This document shows, piece by piece, positions 50,541 to 62,500 of a DNA stretch of 64,000 bases. The stretch comes from Trebouxia sp. TZW2008. Its lineage: Eukaryota; Chlorophyta; Trebouxiophyceae; Trebouxiales; Trebouxiaceae. Position 1 is the stretch's first letter, and each line of letters begins with the position of its first letter. The notes under the pieces are model-generated. The model saw only the letters and a program-made list of their open reading frames with translations. It was not told the DNA's origin and ran no database searches. Made by a program: the position numbers and the translations under genes. The stretch spans positions 1 to 64,000 of the forward strand of contig BDIU01000056.1 of the NCBI GenBank assembly GCA_002118135.1. The letters run 5' to 3'.

Positions 50541-51044
50541 TGTTGCACAGGCCATCCACTGCTCTGTTGCAATCTTTACATGGTCGTATGTCATGCGTGC
50601 ATGATGCAATCAAGCACAGCGCATATCAGCATGTCAAGTTCCAGTATTGTCGGTGGCATCTCAAGCCATCTCCCTGATTGCAATTAACATGCAGCAGAAC
50701 AACGTTGTAATCTTGCATCTTGACAATCGCCACATGCAGCATCTGGTGTCATGTGGTGCTCAAAAGGCCTTGCTACATTCAAGTCTGCAATGATGTGCAT
50801 CCAGCTGTGTTTGTGAAGATATCCTGCACATAAGCCTCATGAGATCAATTTTGCTCTTCCCTTTCATTGAAATCACTCATCATTAGGGCAGTTCCTCACC
50901 CTTCTCGACCGGATGAGTCAACTCAGTGATCCCTGGCAACCGGCATCTTTGTTGACCGAAGTAGGCTCTGCATTCAGCATGACAGGACTTGCGCCACTCA
51001 GGCGCTAATCTCGCCGTGGGAGTGCTTCAAGCGGAACCAGCACT
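50541..51044. other. Intergenic region, BRCT gene 3' end / PEPC promoter
   Basis: The only tandem gene pair in the window. It carries the BRCT 3' UTR and the PEP carboxylase promoter and 5' UTR. A TGTAA at 50706-50710 could end the BRCT transcript. No other element was recognised. Confidence 0.5.
50706..50710 (+). terminator. Candidate TGTAA polyadenylation signal, BRCT gene
   Basis: Green-algal signal pentamer about 165 bases after the BRCT gene stop. Weak evidence alone. Confidence 0.3.
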
Positions 51045-54000
51045 ATGACAGAGCACGTCTATGACAACTTCCATTTCGCCGCCGTAAGCTCACAACCGAT
51101 CGCAAGTTTGACTTGCAGCGTACCGCACTGTCGATTGACCGGCTGCATGGTTGCAGGATTACCCGCTTGCGCCTCTGGAAGACGATTGCAAGCTCCTCGG
51201 CGCGCTTCTGGATGACTGCCTGAAGATAGAGGTTGGGGACGAACTGTTTCAGAAGGTGCCGACATGCCTGCTTGCGTTTTGCGACATCGAAGTTGCCGCT
51301 TCTGCAAAGTCGCACAATGGCCTCGCGTATGCTGCACTCCTCTGTCACACCACAATGGCGCGTTGTCCTCGCGCATCTCGCGACTCACATTTGCCGCGCT
51401 GACGGCTTTCAATCTGGCTTAGGTTGAGAGGATCCGCTCGTTGGCTCACTGCGCCTCAGACCTGTCAAAGAAGCATGATGTGGTAAGCACTTACGCTGCT
51501 GAACGTCATTGTACAGTATGTCCGAGCTCTTCCTGACATTCCGTTTACATACAGGAAGCTGCCAAATATCTGGCACAGAAAATGTCAGACGAGCTCACTG
51601 CCATGCCAATCGAGGAGGCCATGCCAATTTGTAGAGCTTGCGGGCATTACTTGAACCTCACCAGCATAGCTGAAACCCATCACAGGTTGGGCTGTGTTGC
51701 ATGTCCACACGCAGCACAAACTTGCAAGTTATAAAATGGCAGCCTTCATTAAGCCATCACAGGTTTGGCTACAGTGGCTGTCCTTGCAAAGCACAAACTT
51801 GCTGTTTATAGCAAGGCAGCCCTTGTTCCTCAACAACACTGTCATGATGCTTCCTAGTGCGTGCAGCATTTTAGCTAAACCATATTGTGCATATAACAGT
51901 GTATCAAATCTTGACATACAGCAACATCTGTCATGCAGTGTGAGGACAGCAAGGATGCAGGGAATGAACTCCAAGAACTTTGATGAAGTGTTTGGAACCC
52001 TGATTGCTCAAGGCATCTCCCCAGATGAGCTTTTTGACGCTGTCTGCAAGCAGGTGCGAAATCTCACTTTTGCTGTTTACTTGATGCTGGGTATGAAATG
52101 GTGGTGGTGAACAAGGTGTAATTGCACCTTGTCTGCAAGCAGTCAGTGTGACCTTTTGCATTCATTGCTCTTGCCTTTTGCTGTATGTGCTGTTATTATG
52201 GTGTTGGCATTACGCCTTGTATGCAAGCTAATATGACCCTGTGTTTGCATTCCTCCCGCTTGCTTCTGTTTGTGTCAGCAGGTTTGCCACACTCAATGAC
52301 TAAGCCCCACAGTTCAATGCTTGATGCATCATCCCCTTGCTGGCATTGACAGGCTGCAGAATCTGCAAACGTATATTACAACATAACAAGTGTTGGTTTG
52401 TTGCCGCTGTGCTTGTGATTCAGTGACTTATCCAACATCCTGCTGCCATACTGTCACAGCCTGGTTAGCTTGCATGTTTGGTTGCAGAGGGTGGAGATTG
52501 TCCTGACAGCGCATCCCACTCAGGTCAACCGCCGGACACTGCAGTACAAGCATACTCGCATTGCTACTCTGCTGGCGCAAAATGACAGGTAAGCAAGCCA
52601 CAAGTGCACATTTCCAGATGTCATGACAAGAGCCTGTGTGTGTGTAGAAGCAGCCGGAATTTGCTGCTGTAATACCAGCCAGCAGAAACTTGACCAATTT
52701 AGGATCAGCCCTCTGTCTATGACAGCTGATGACTTCGCTGCTGGAGACATCCACAAGCAAGGTTGTTGACTGCAGCTCATTACAGTGCTGTGTATGCTGA
52801 TGCAACACAATGCATTGCTGACAGACTCGTTCCTCTGTGGGTCTTCGCTGGTGCAAGCAACGGAATGTATGTGCTGAGTGATGCAAGTTCCTGCCTGCAT
52901 CATTACACTGCTGACATGCAGCATGACTTGGGAGCCTTACTGTATTAGACCCAGAGCCTGCCTTTTGGGATTTGCTGCCTTGTCATACATGCCTTGTCAC
53001 GGCTACAGATTGCATGCAGAAACGATGGGCAGCTACTGCCTTGATGGGCGCCATTTTGTTGACACCATATCAGTGCCAACAGAAGTGTCTCAGACAGGGC
53101 CTTTTTCAAAAGGCTCTATCATCTTGGGGCCAGACCAAAGCTTTATGAGTCTGACGCGGATTGGGTTTGTGATGAGCTGCGGTCCAATCTGTGTTAGCTT
53201 CATCAAGCATTGGTCTGACAGCTGCTAGTGCCTTGACGGGCGCCATGTTGTTGACATCAGATCAGTGCTCACAGAAATGTCTCAAACAGGACCTCTTTTG
53301 ACAAGCTCCATCCTTCTGGCTTCAGATACAAGCTTGACAAACCTGCCACAGATTGTGCTTTGGTAAAGCTGCAGTCCAATCTGTGCTTGCTGCACTAAGC
53401 ATTGGTCTGACAGCTGCTTTGATGGTGACCCTCTGTCAATTGCTGCCAGCAGAAATCACTTACATTGGGCTTGTGTTCATGCTCTCCAACCTGTTAGGCT
53501 CAGATCAGTGCTTCAGACAGCAAACATAGGTCATGTTGCCGTCAAATGTGGTCCAATCTTTCTAAGCTTCATCAAGCACAAGTCTGACAGCTGCTATTGC
53601 CCTGATGGTGGCCTTCTGTCAGTGCTGCATCTGTCCCAGCCAAAATCTGTAGATGAGGCGTGTGTTGATGGTCTTCAACCTGTTGGGGTTGGCCCAATGC
53701 TTGATGAACCACGCACAGATGCTTTTGTATTGCCTTGTGTGAGAGCTAGGTCAACTCCAGCAGAAAGTTGCTTTGATTGGGCTTGTGTGCGTGGTCTCTG
53801 ACCTGTATGAGTCAGATCAAAGCTTGACGAAGCAAGCGCTTTCAGGGTATCTGCGGATAAGATCCTACCTGTGCTCATGAATAGACACCTGACTGTGTTG
53901 GTTTCATCAAGCATAGATCTGACAGGGCCCACAAAGCTGTGCTGCCTCCACAGCTGCATGCTTGACCAGATGCAATGCAAGTCAATTCTCGTGGTTGCGC

Positions 54001-56046
54001 GGTCAAAAGCTACATGGCATGGCAACCCTGCTTGCAGGAGTAAGAAGCTGCCCATTGTTGTTGGTGTTGCTTGTTGGTCTGCTAAAAGAACATCATGCAG
54101 CCTGCCTCAATTTTGCGCTACTACTTCTCTTCTGTTGAAAAGTTGTGGGCTCTTGGGCAGTATGCAACATGAAAGAATCAACAATGAGCTCATCAATGAA
54201 TGAGTTTGTTTGGGTAAATCTTTTTATCTTTTCAGGGAAAGAGTTTTCAAAGTACTGGGAAACAGTTTTCTGGGATATTGCAAAGCTTTGTGTCTAGATG
54301 GGGGACCAGCAATGCAATTTGCAATGAGGCTCTAAGTCGCAGCGTAGTTGGCATATGGGGCAAAGATTGCAATATATCTGTAGGTACACAGGCTACTCAT
54401 GTGTGAACAAAATCAATGCCTTGACCTATAAATGGTGAGATGAGTGGGTCAAATTATCCAAAGTGACTCAAGCAGCCTCAAGTACATTGATTAGCTGAAT
54501 GCAGCTTCGTCAATCGGCTGAACCAAACCGACTAGATCATCAGGAAGAAAGGGCGGGGATCACACCTGCAGATCTGACCACATACATGAGGACAAGCACT
54601 CATGTAAACACAACACAGCATGAGAAACACAAGCTTAGGTCAACTGAGGAAATTTTGAAGAGAAGAGGTGCACGTGCAGGTCTGACCACACACATGAGGA
54701 GAAAGAGAACACCATTGAGGAGCTGGTCAGAGAGATCACTGCTCTGTGGCAGACTGATGAGCTACGCCGCAAGAAGCCTTCAGCACTTGATGGTAAGGTC
54801 CTCCCGTCCACAACTTCCCTTGGTCGAGGGCAGCTGAAAACTTGTTGGAGTTGCCAGTAAATCATGTTGGCTTTGTGCCCCATCAAAGTATATGGCTTGA
54901 TGTTGATGTGGCCTTATGCTGTGCTGTGTCTGCAGAGGCATGTGGCAGTCTGCACGCCAAAGAGCAGCCACTTGGGGCTGGCATTGCATCATACATGCAA
55001 TTGCCATGACTTTATCAAAGTGTATGATTGACATGACCTGGTGCTGTGCTGTGTCTTCAGAGGCACATAGCAATCTACACAGCATGACATGGCGGCAGTG
55101 TGTATGCTGTCATGAGCTTGGCTTGATGCTGCTTGTGTTTGCAGAGGCTCGTGGTGGTCTACACATAGTGAAGCAATCACTACGGGCCGCCATGCCAACC
55201 TACATGCAATTGACATGAACATGTTACATGGCAATCTGCAAAGCATGGCATGATGGCAATGAGTGTATGCTGCAATGAAATTTGCTTGATATTGATTGTG
55301 TTTGCAGAGGCTCGTGGCGGTCTGCACATTGTGGAGCAGTCACTGTGGGCTGCCATTCCAGCCTACATGCGCAAGCTCAACGCCGCTTTGAAGAAGCACA
55401 CGGGCCGGGAACTGCCAATTGGCACAACACCCCTAACCTTTGGGTCTTGGATGGGAGGAGACCGGGATGGGAACCCCAATGTTACTGCACAGGTGTGCAT
55501 TTGACATGCTTCCAGTGCATTGTCGTTGATGAAGACTGGCAAATGCATTGTATTGCATTTGCCAGTGCTTGCAGTTGATTCTCATCTCATTCAACACACG
55601 TGCCAGACAGGCTCAACAGGCCCAGCTAGGTACACACTGGACTGTCTCCAGTCAGTGTGATGTTGTGCTCACCCGAACCGTTTGTATTGAACATTGGAGG
55701 GAAGAGAGGTCCCTGTACACAGTTGTCTGCTATGTTTCATTCTGCACATGACGTAATCCTGTCCAGCAACATGCCGTTGAATTGGTGGATGAATCGCTGT
55801 CTAATATTGGCCAGTATCCAGAACAAAGAGCAACTATTTGTTGTTGCAGGTGACACACAATGTGGCCTGTCTGGCTCGCTGGATGGCAGCAGACCTGTAC
55901 CTCAGGGAAGTGGACGTGCTCAGGTTTGAGGTGAGCCTTTGTCATTTGCTGCACACACAGCTGACATGCACACATAGTGTTCAGACATGCAGCATGAATG
56001 CCTGAAGCTAGACTGTGTGATGCTGCTGCTCCTACTCTTGCTGCTC

Positions 56047-56085
<39 letters not shown>

Positions 56086-56615
56086 ATGATGACGTTCACG
56101 CCACCGCTGCTGTTGCTGCTGCTGCTGCTGCTGATGATGATGTTCACGCCACCGCTGCTGTTGCTGCTGCTGCTGCTGCTGATGATGATGTTCATGCCAC
56201 CGCTGCTGTTGCTGCTGCTGCTGTCGCTGATGCAGGTCGCTACTGCATTGTGCTGTGATGATGGGAACAAAGTAGCTGATAGCATACCTGACATTCGCTG
56301 ACTTTGTTGTATCTACACGAAGGCTGAGACTCACAGGTGGTGTCTCCCATCTTGAGGGAAGTGTCATGCACCGCATGCCAAAAGCTGCCCTTGCGTGCAG
56401 TTGTCCATGAGTCATGCAAGTGACCAAGTGTGGGGCCTGGCCCATGCCATTAGTCACAAGGCCCATCATGCCGAGCACAAGAAGGCACAGCCCTCGTCCC
56501 TGGATGCAACAGCCCCTGGGGGTATTCCTAGGAACCCCTCCTCTGGTTCCAACCTGCACAAGGGTTCAAGTCCCACTGGAAAAGAGGTCAGTCAGGATGT
56601 CAGCCACATGTGCTA

Positions 56616-56651
<36 letters not shown>

Positions 56652-59546
56652 AAGTTGACCTAATGCTTTTCAGCAAAGCTCTGTTGTTGCTGCCGCTTTG
56701 GTTCATCGTGGGCTGCCTCATTTCTCTTGTCTTGCTGTGCCTTTTGACTTGACTTGGCATCAGTCACTCTTAAGATTTTGCATACCACCATGCAAATTGT
56801 TCATCCTCAAGCCAAGAGGCCCCCGAAAGGCCCAAAAGAGGTTCACCTGTCTCACCATATACTGCATCACACCTTGCAGCTGCTTAGACATTACATGCTG
56901 GCAGCTGTTCTGACATCCCTCCTCTTGCGCACGCTGCTCAGACCATTTGCATCATCACCTTTGTATTCTGCTTTGCCGGCTAGACCCTGCTCAGACCAAT
57001 GCATGCGGACGTCAGCCTCAATGTGTCCTGCTATGCCTTTTGGCTTCTCAAGATGCTGGCAGACACTATTGACACACACGATTGAGATCGTTTGCACGCT
57101 GACGCTGACCACATTGTACTTTGCTGTGTCGTTAGGCCCTCAAGATGCTGGCAGACTACCAGCAGACCTCCCAGCGCCCCTCTTCTTCCGCCATGATGAG
57201 CACCAGATCAGGGGTTTTATCCCAGCGCATTGTGGCCATGAAGTCTGACAGGAATGCTGGCCGCTCACAGCAGTCACACGCAATGGAGGGTTTCTCCGTC
57301 CCTTCCATTGGGCCGTTCATTAGTGGCAGTGATGGCAACTTGCAAGAGGTGGGGGCTTTAGTCCTGCTATGGTTCCCCTGCATGATCATGACCGTCCTTC
57401 ATTGGCCTCTGCTAATTGTAGCCATAAATGTTGACAGGAATGCTGGCCGCTCAAAGCAGTCACACCAAATGAAGGGTCTCTCCATACCATTGGCAGTGAT
57501 GGCAATTTGCAAGAGGTGAACTTTGCGCGTGCTATGTTTCTTCTGGACCTTCATGATCATCATTCAAATGGCCGCTAGTGGGCACTTTATGACTCTGCTA
57601 TGTGCATACTGTCATGGACTTTGCTAGCATTCACATCATATGCTTGCTAGTGAGGCTCCATGAACCTGCTGACTGCATGCAAAGCCCTGCATTGGGCCCT
57701 CAACACTGTGATGGTGGGGTGTAGATGGGATCCCCCCTCTTTCTAGTGAGGTGAAATGCATCACCCACCCGGCAAAAGACAGCAGCAGCAGCATACATGC
57801 AGTCATGCATGTGTGTATAATTGATGCATGTAGTGCCAAGGTGTAGGTGTAGTCCCCCCCAAGTGACGTGAACCAGACCCTCTCTGACGAGGGACAGCAG
57901 CAGCATGCAGGCAGCCTCTTTGATGACAACAGATCAGGGTTTAGGCTATAGGTGTACGCATGACTGCATGTTGCAATAAGTTATGATTGTGGTGTGGAGT
58001 GCAGGTGGGGTCCCCACCCAGTGACGTGAACTGGACACCCCCTGGCGAGGGGCAGCAGCAGCATGCAGGCAGTCCTTTTGATGACAAGGGAGGCCCTGTC
58101 TCAAGGGTGAGGAACATGTACAAGCATCTTGTCTATGAGTCATGCATGGCGCTAGAGTCACACCACTTTCTGTTACAGCGCAGTCTCTGCTAGATAGTTA
58201 TGCTGCAGCATAGATTCATTTGCTTGTTGCACAGCATTTGACCTGCACTGCTCAAATCACAACACTTCACTATCCAAAACGATCAGTTACCTTTGTGCAG
58301 CTTGTCGCGCTGTGTCACTGTCACAAGCTGCTTTAGCACTTGCAAACTATTCTGCTGCTGAAACTTGCAACCCCATGGACAGGCCACTGGCAGGTGTCCA
58401 TCAGGTGTCACCAGCAGTTTGGCATGTTCAACACGCGCCAAATTCCTGCTTTTGCCCTGAAACCAATCCTTTGTCAGAGTTTCACTGCTGGGTATGCAGC
58501 ACAGCGAGCCAAACTTACAGAAACCGGCAGCTGAGTCATCTGCCCTACACAAGCCACAGCTGTTGCATGCGGCTTCACACGCACAGCCGTACCCCGTGGT
58601 GGAAGTCAAGGGCAGATCCTGTCTGCACATGCTCTGAAGCAGCGAGGCATACATGCTGCTCAGTACCACAAGATTGTGAAGACAAAAAGCAGTCCGTGTC
58701 ACTTGTGCTATCTGGCTTTGCAGGACAGCGAGCAAAATCTGCAGAAGCCAGCAGCTGAGTCATCAGCCTTGGACAAGCCCCAGCTGTCACGGGCGGCTTC
58801 GCACGCACAGCCGTACCCCAGAGTGGATAGCCAGGGTCAGATCCTGTCTGCAGACGCCTTGAAGCAACGAGGCATGCATGCTGCTCAGTACCACAAGACC
58901 AGCATCGAAGCCATGCTTCATTCCAGGCATGCAGGAGCCACGCCATACAGGACTTTGCTGGGAGACGTAAGTCTGCTGTGCTGTGCTGCGCTGTGCTGTG
59001 CTGTGCTGTGCTGTGCTGTGCTGTGCTGTGCTGTGCTGTGCTGTTCAGCTTTCAAATTTGTCATTACTCATTGAACTTGAGTCTGCCATCTCCAAACAAG
59101 AAGAAATGACAAGAGAATTTTACGATTTGAGATTGCTTCTGAGCTCTGCCATAATGCAACGGTTGGCTCGCCACCGTAACAGAATAGCCTGCCACTCAAA
59201 ATCTGAGTCACCTTGTCACTGAAGCTTGGAAGTTTGTCTTATTACATGGCTATGTTACACAAATGGCTTGTAGCTTGTTTCATATGTGTGCCTTGTCATG
59301 TTGTACAGTGCAGGAATACCCAACGTGTCTGCGCATCACAATAGGTTTGTCAATGTTGCAGGTACGGCAGAAGCTGCTCAACACCAGGAAGCGCATGGAG
59401 GACACACTGGCTGGAGTAGCAGTGGACGATGATGAGGAGTGGTTTGACTCAGCAGAAGCCCTGGCTCAGCCGCTGTTGGCCTGCTACTGGTCCCTTTGGG
59501 AGTGCGGTGAGACCTGCACGTCATTCTCCTTGTGTCTGCTGTCTTG

Positions 59547-59578
<32 letters not shown>

Positions 59579-62500
59579 CCGCGAGGCCACACATATCAGT
59601 CCATGTAGCTGAGACACTGGATGTTCTGCAGGTGGCGGCATTGTGGCAGAGGGACGGCTCCTGGATCTGATCAGGCGCTTGTACTGCTTTGGCATTTGCC
59701 TGATGAAGATGGATGTGCGGCAGGAGTCCACCCGCCACACTGAAGCCATTGACAGCATCACCAGGTCAGACCTTCACAGCTTGCAAAACATCCCACTTGA
59801 GGGATATCATGTGCTGGCTTGAGTTCTTTGTGATTCTGATCACCAGGTCAGGCCTTCACAGCTTGCAAAACATCTCACTTGAGGAATGTTGTGTGCTGGC
59901 TTGAGTTCTTGGAATTCTAGGACCTGAAATTCCAAGGACCTGAAATTTGGTTTGTTTGAAGGCCGCATGTGCTTCACAAGTGGAGTCAACACGTGGAATC
60001 GAGCACATGATGTTAGATGATGATACTGTTTTCTGTTTACCATATGTGAGTGCATGTACGTCGATATGGATCTTTAGCTGAACGGGATGAGCTATGGAAG
60101 GGCTTTGCCCTGTCTTTGTTCTCTGAATTCTCTAAAGCTTTAAGTGTTCATCTGCTGCTTTCTAGACACAGGGGTGGTCATTTCATGGGCTGAGTAGAGG
60201 GAAGCTTTGTCCTGTCTTTGCTGCCTTGACTTCTGGTCCACTTCTTACCTGTTTGCCCTTGCTGTTTGCAGGTATCTGGACATGGGGTCATACGCTGAGT
60301 GGGACGAAGACAGGAGGATTGAATTCTTGACTACAGAGCTGCAGGGCAAACGGCCACTCATCCCCTCTGCCATGCCCATGACCCATGAAGTGCGGGAGGT
60401 AAGCTGCTGCCTGTTGCCTTTCAAACCCCTTCTGTACAGCGGCTGCAGCCCGGGCTGCCTCTTTAGACAGAAACTCCCGTTATGACGCCCAACGGTGCAG
60501 GCCTTTCTTTTTGTTCTTGTCTTTTTCTCAACTGGGTCCCTTATGCCTTAGCACACTTGGACACATGCTGACAGCCTGGCAATTGCTCGTGAGACGAGAT
60601 ATCTTTGGCATGGTCTGTTGTTAACCAAACTCATGTTCTGTGCGACACACTGTGACCAGCTCACTGCTTTAGCTTGTGATTTGAGCGCATTTGAATGTTG
60701 CAATGGCTCATGAAGTCTACTGTTCTTGCGTCTTTTTGCAGGTCATCCAGACTTTCCAGGTGGCAGCAGAGCTAGGCTCTCAGTCCCTGGGCGCCTACGT
60801 CATCAGCATGGCCAAGAAGGCCAGCGACGTGCTTGCAGTGGAGCTGCTACAGCGCGAGGCCTTGCTGACGGTCGGCGGCACCAGGTTTGTCAGCAGCAAG
60901 TCGAGCGTGACGAACACTGTGTCGCCGACCACAGCTGCGGCCAACGCTGCCGCGACCGTGAATGGCCAAGTGGTGTCGCCCTTTGCGGTGCCGTCTGCCG
61001 TGCACACCGCCAAGCCTGTCAATCTGACGGCCAATGCTGATAATGGCAATGGCGCTTCGGCCTCAGGCTTGAGCACAGGTCAGTTGCACAAGCCTTTGCT
61101 GCTGTGTTGATAGCAAGAACTGACCGGCTGACTGCCTTCTTTTCTAGCTGCCCTGCCTGCCTGCCTGGTTGGCTGGGCAGCTATCTCACTGAGAGGACTG
61201 ACTGTTGCAGGTGAAGCTGACTCCAGCGGCAACAGCAGCAAGGACATCCTGTCCGCTGTCACGAGCCGCATCACCGGCAACTCTGACCAGGCAACAGACA
61301 AGGCTGCAGCTCCTGACAAGCCTCCACAAGTTCCTGCCTGACTGTCTGACTGACGCGGTTGCAGGTGAGGCTGATTCCAACGGCAACAGCAGCAAGGGCA
61401 TCTTGTCAGCTGTCATGAGCCGCATCACCGGCAACTCTGACCAAGCAACAGACAAGGCCGCAGCTCCTGACAAGCCCTCACAAGGCACTGAGACAAAGCA
61501 GGAAAATGGGGAGAAGAAGAGCCCACCAGAGAAGAAGAGTGTGCCTGAGCTGCAAGCTTCCCTGCCCCCTGTTGCAACCAGGTGAGCTTGTACTGAAAAC
61601 TGCTTTTGTTATAATCTTTTATGATAAGTGCACTGATTAGCAAGCAAAACTGTCCTCATGTTGTTGATACCCAAAGGTACAGTTGCAGTTGAAGTTCAGT
61701 AAACTTCCAAGTGAGCTGTCCTTTCCATACGTGTCTTGGCATCATGAGTGTCGTCCCTGCGACAAACATGTCCTGTCATCAAGTGTGTTTACATCAAGAC
61801 ATTGCTGTATGGTTTGCATGCATAACTTCGTCTGCATTGACAACTTATTGAAGATGAAGTAACGCATGTTCTCTTGCTTGTGCCAACCTAGACACCCATG
61901 GGTGGAGGGCCAATCTGCAGGCCCATGATGAGAGCAGTGCTGCGCTGCAGCTCAACTCAGTCATGCATAAAAGCAAAGCCTTTTGCAGGCAAATACTAAC
62001 CCAACACAGCATGCATTGCTAAGGTTTCTGCTCACGCAAGTAGCTTCACATATGTCGCTGCCTGTGTGTTCATACGAAAAATATCTACAGGCCAGAGAAG
62101 AGCAGAGCTGGGTCCAACAACCCAACCCCCAAGGGCACTCCCAAGGGAACCCCAAGGGGCACCCCACAGAGCACTCCCAGGGGCGGGCTGGGCAGCACAT
62201 GGGGTCAGGCCACCTCCCTGGACAAGACCCCTAGGGGTCAAAGCGCTGCCACAGTCAAAAACGCTCTGCAAGACATGAAACAGGTACAAAGTGACTAAAC
62301 CCTCAACCCTTGCTGCAGTGTGAAGTCCTGTTTGCTCACACAATGCAGCTCAATGCTGTTTGTTGAGCGCTTTTTTGGCCATTTTGGTCTGCCTGCGCAC
62401 TACCTGCCTCATCAAAGTTGCTTCATGTGCGGATGTGTGAACCAAGCTATTTTGGATTTGCACCTGTTGACAGATTCTGCGTCCTTCAAAAGCTGCAAAA

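Noticed and set aside
54640..54792. Apparent frameshift in PEPC exon 7
   Set aside because: The phase-2 entry from exon 6 reads [19 protein letters not shown] without any shift; the other frame only looks better at the first few codons.
55987..56560. Long Leu-, Ala- and Gln/His-rich open frames on both strands
   Set aside because: They are produced by the 48-bp CTG-based repeat, which is open in all six frames, and lie inside a PEPC intron.
58676..59074. Open frame ending in a Cys/Cys-Ala-Val repeat after a PEPC exon
   Set aside because: Only the first part is exon 13; the Cys-rich tail is the TGTGC microsatellite read past the donor at 58966.
61211..61329. Use of both exon-18 copies in series in PEPC
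   Set aside because: The first copy would exit in phase 0, putting a TGA into the second; only skipping it keeps the frame.
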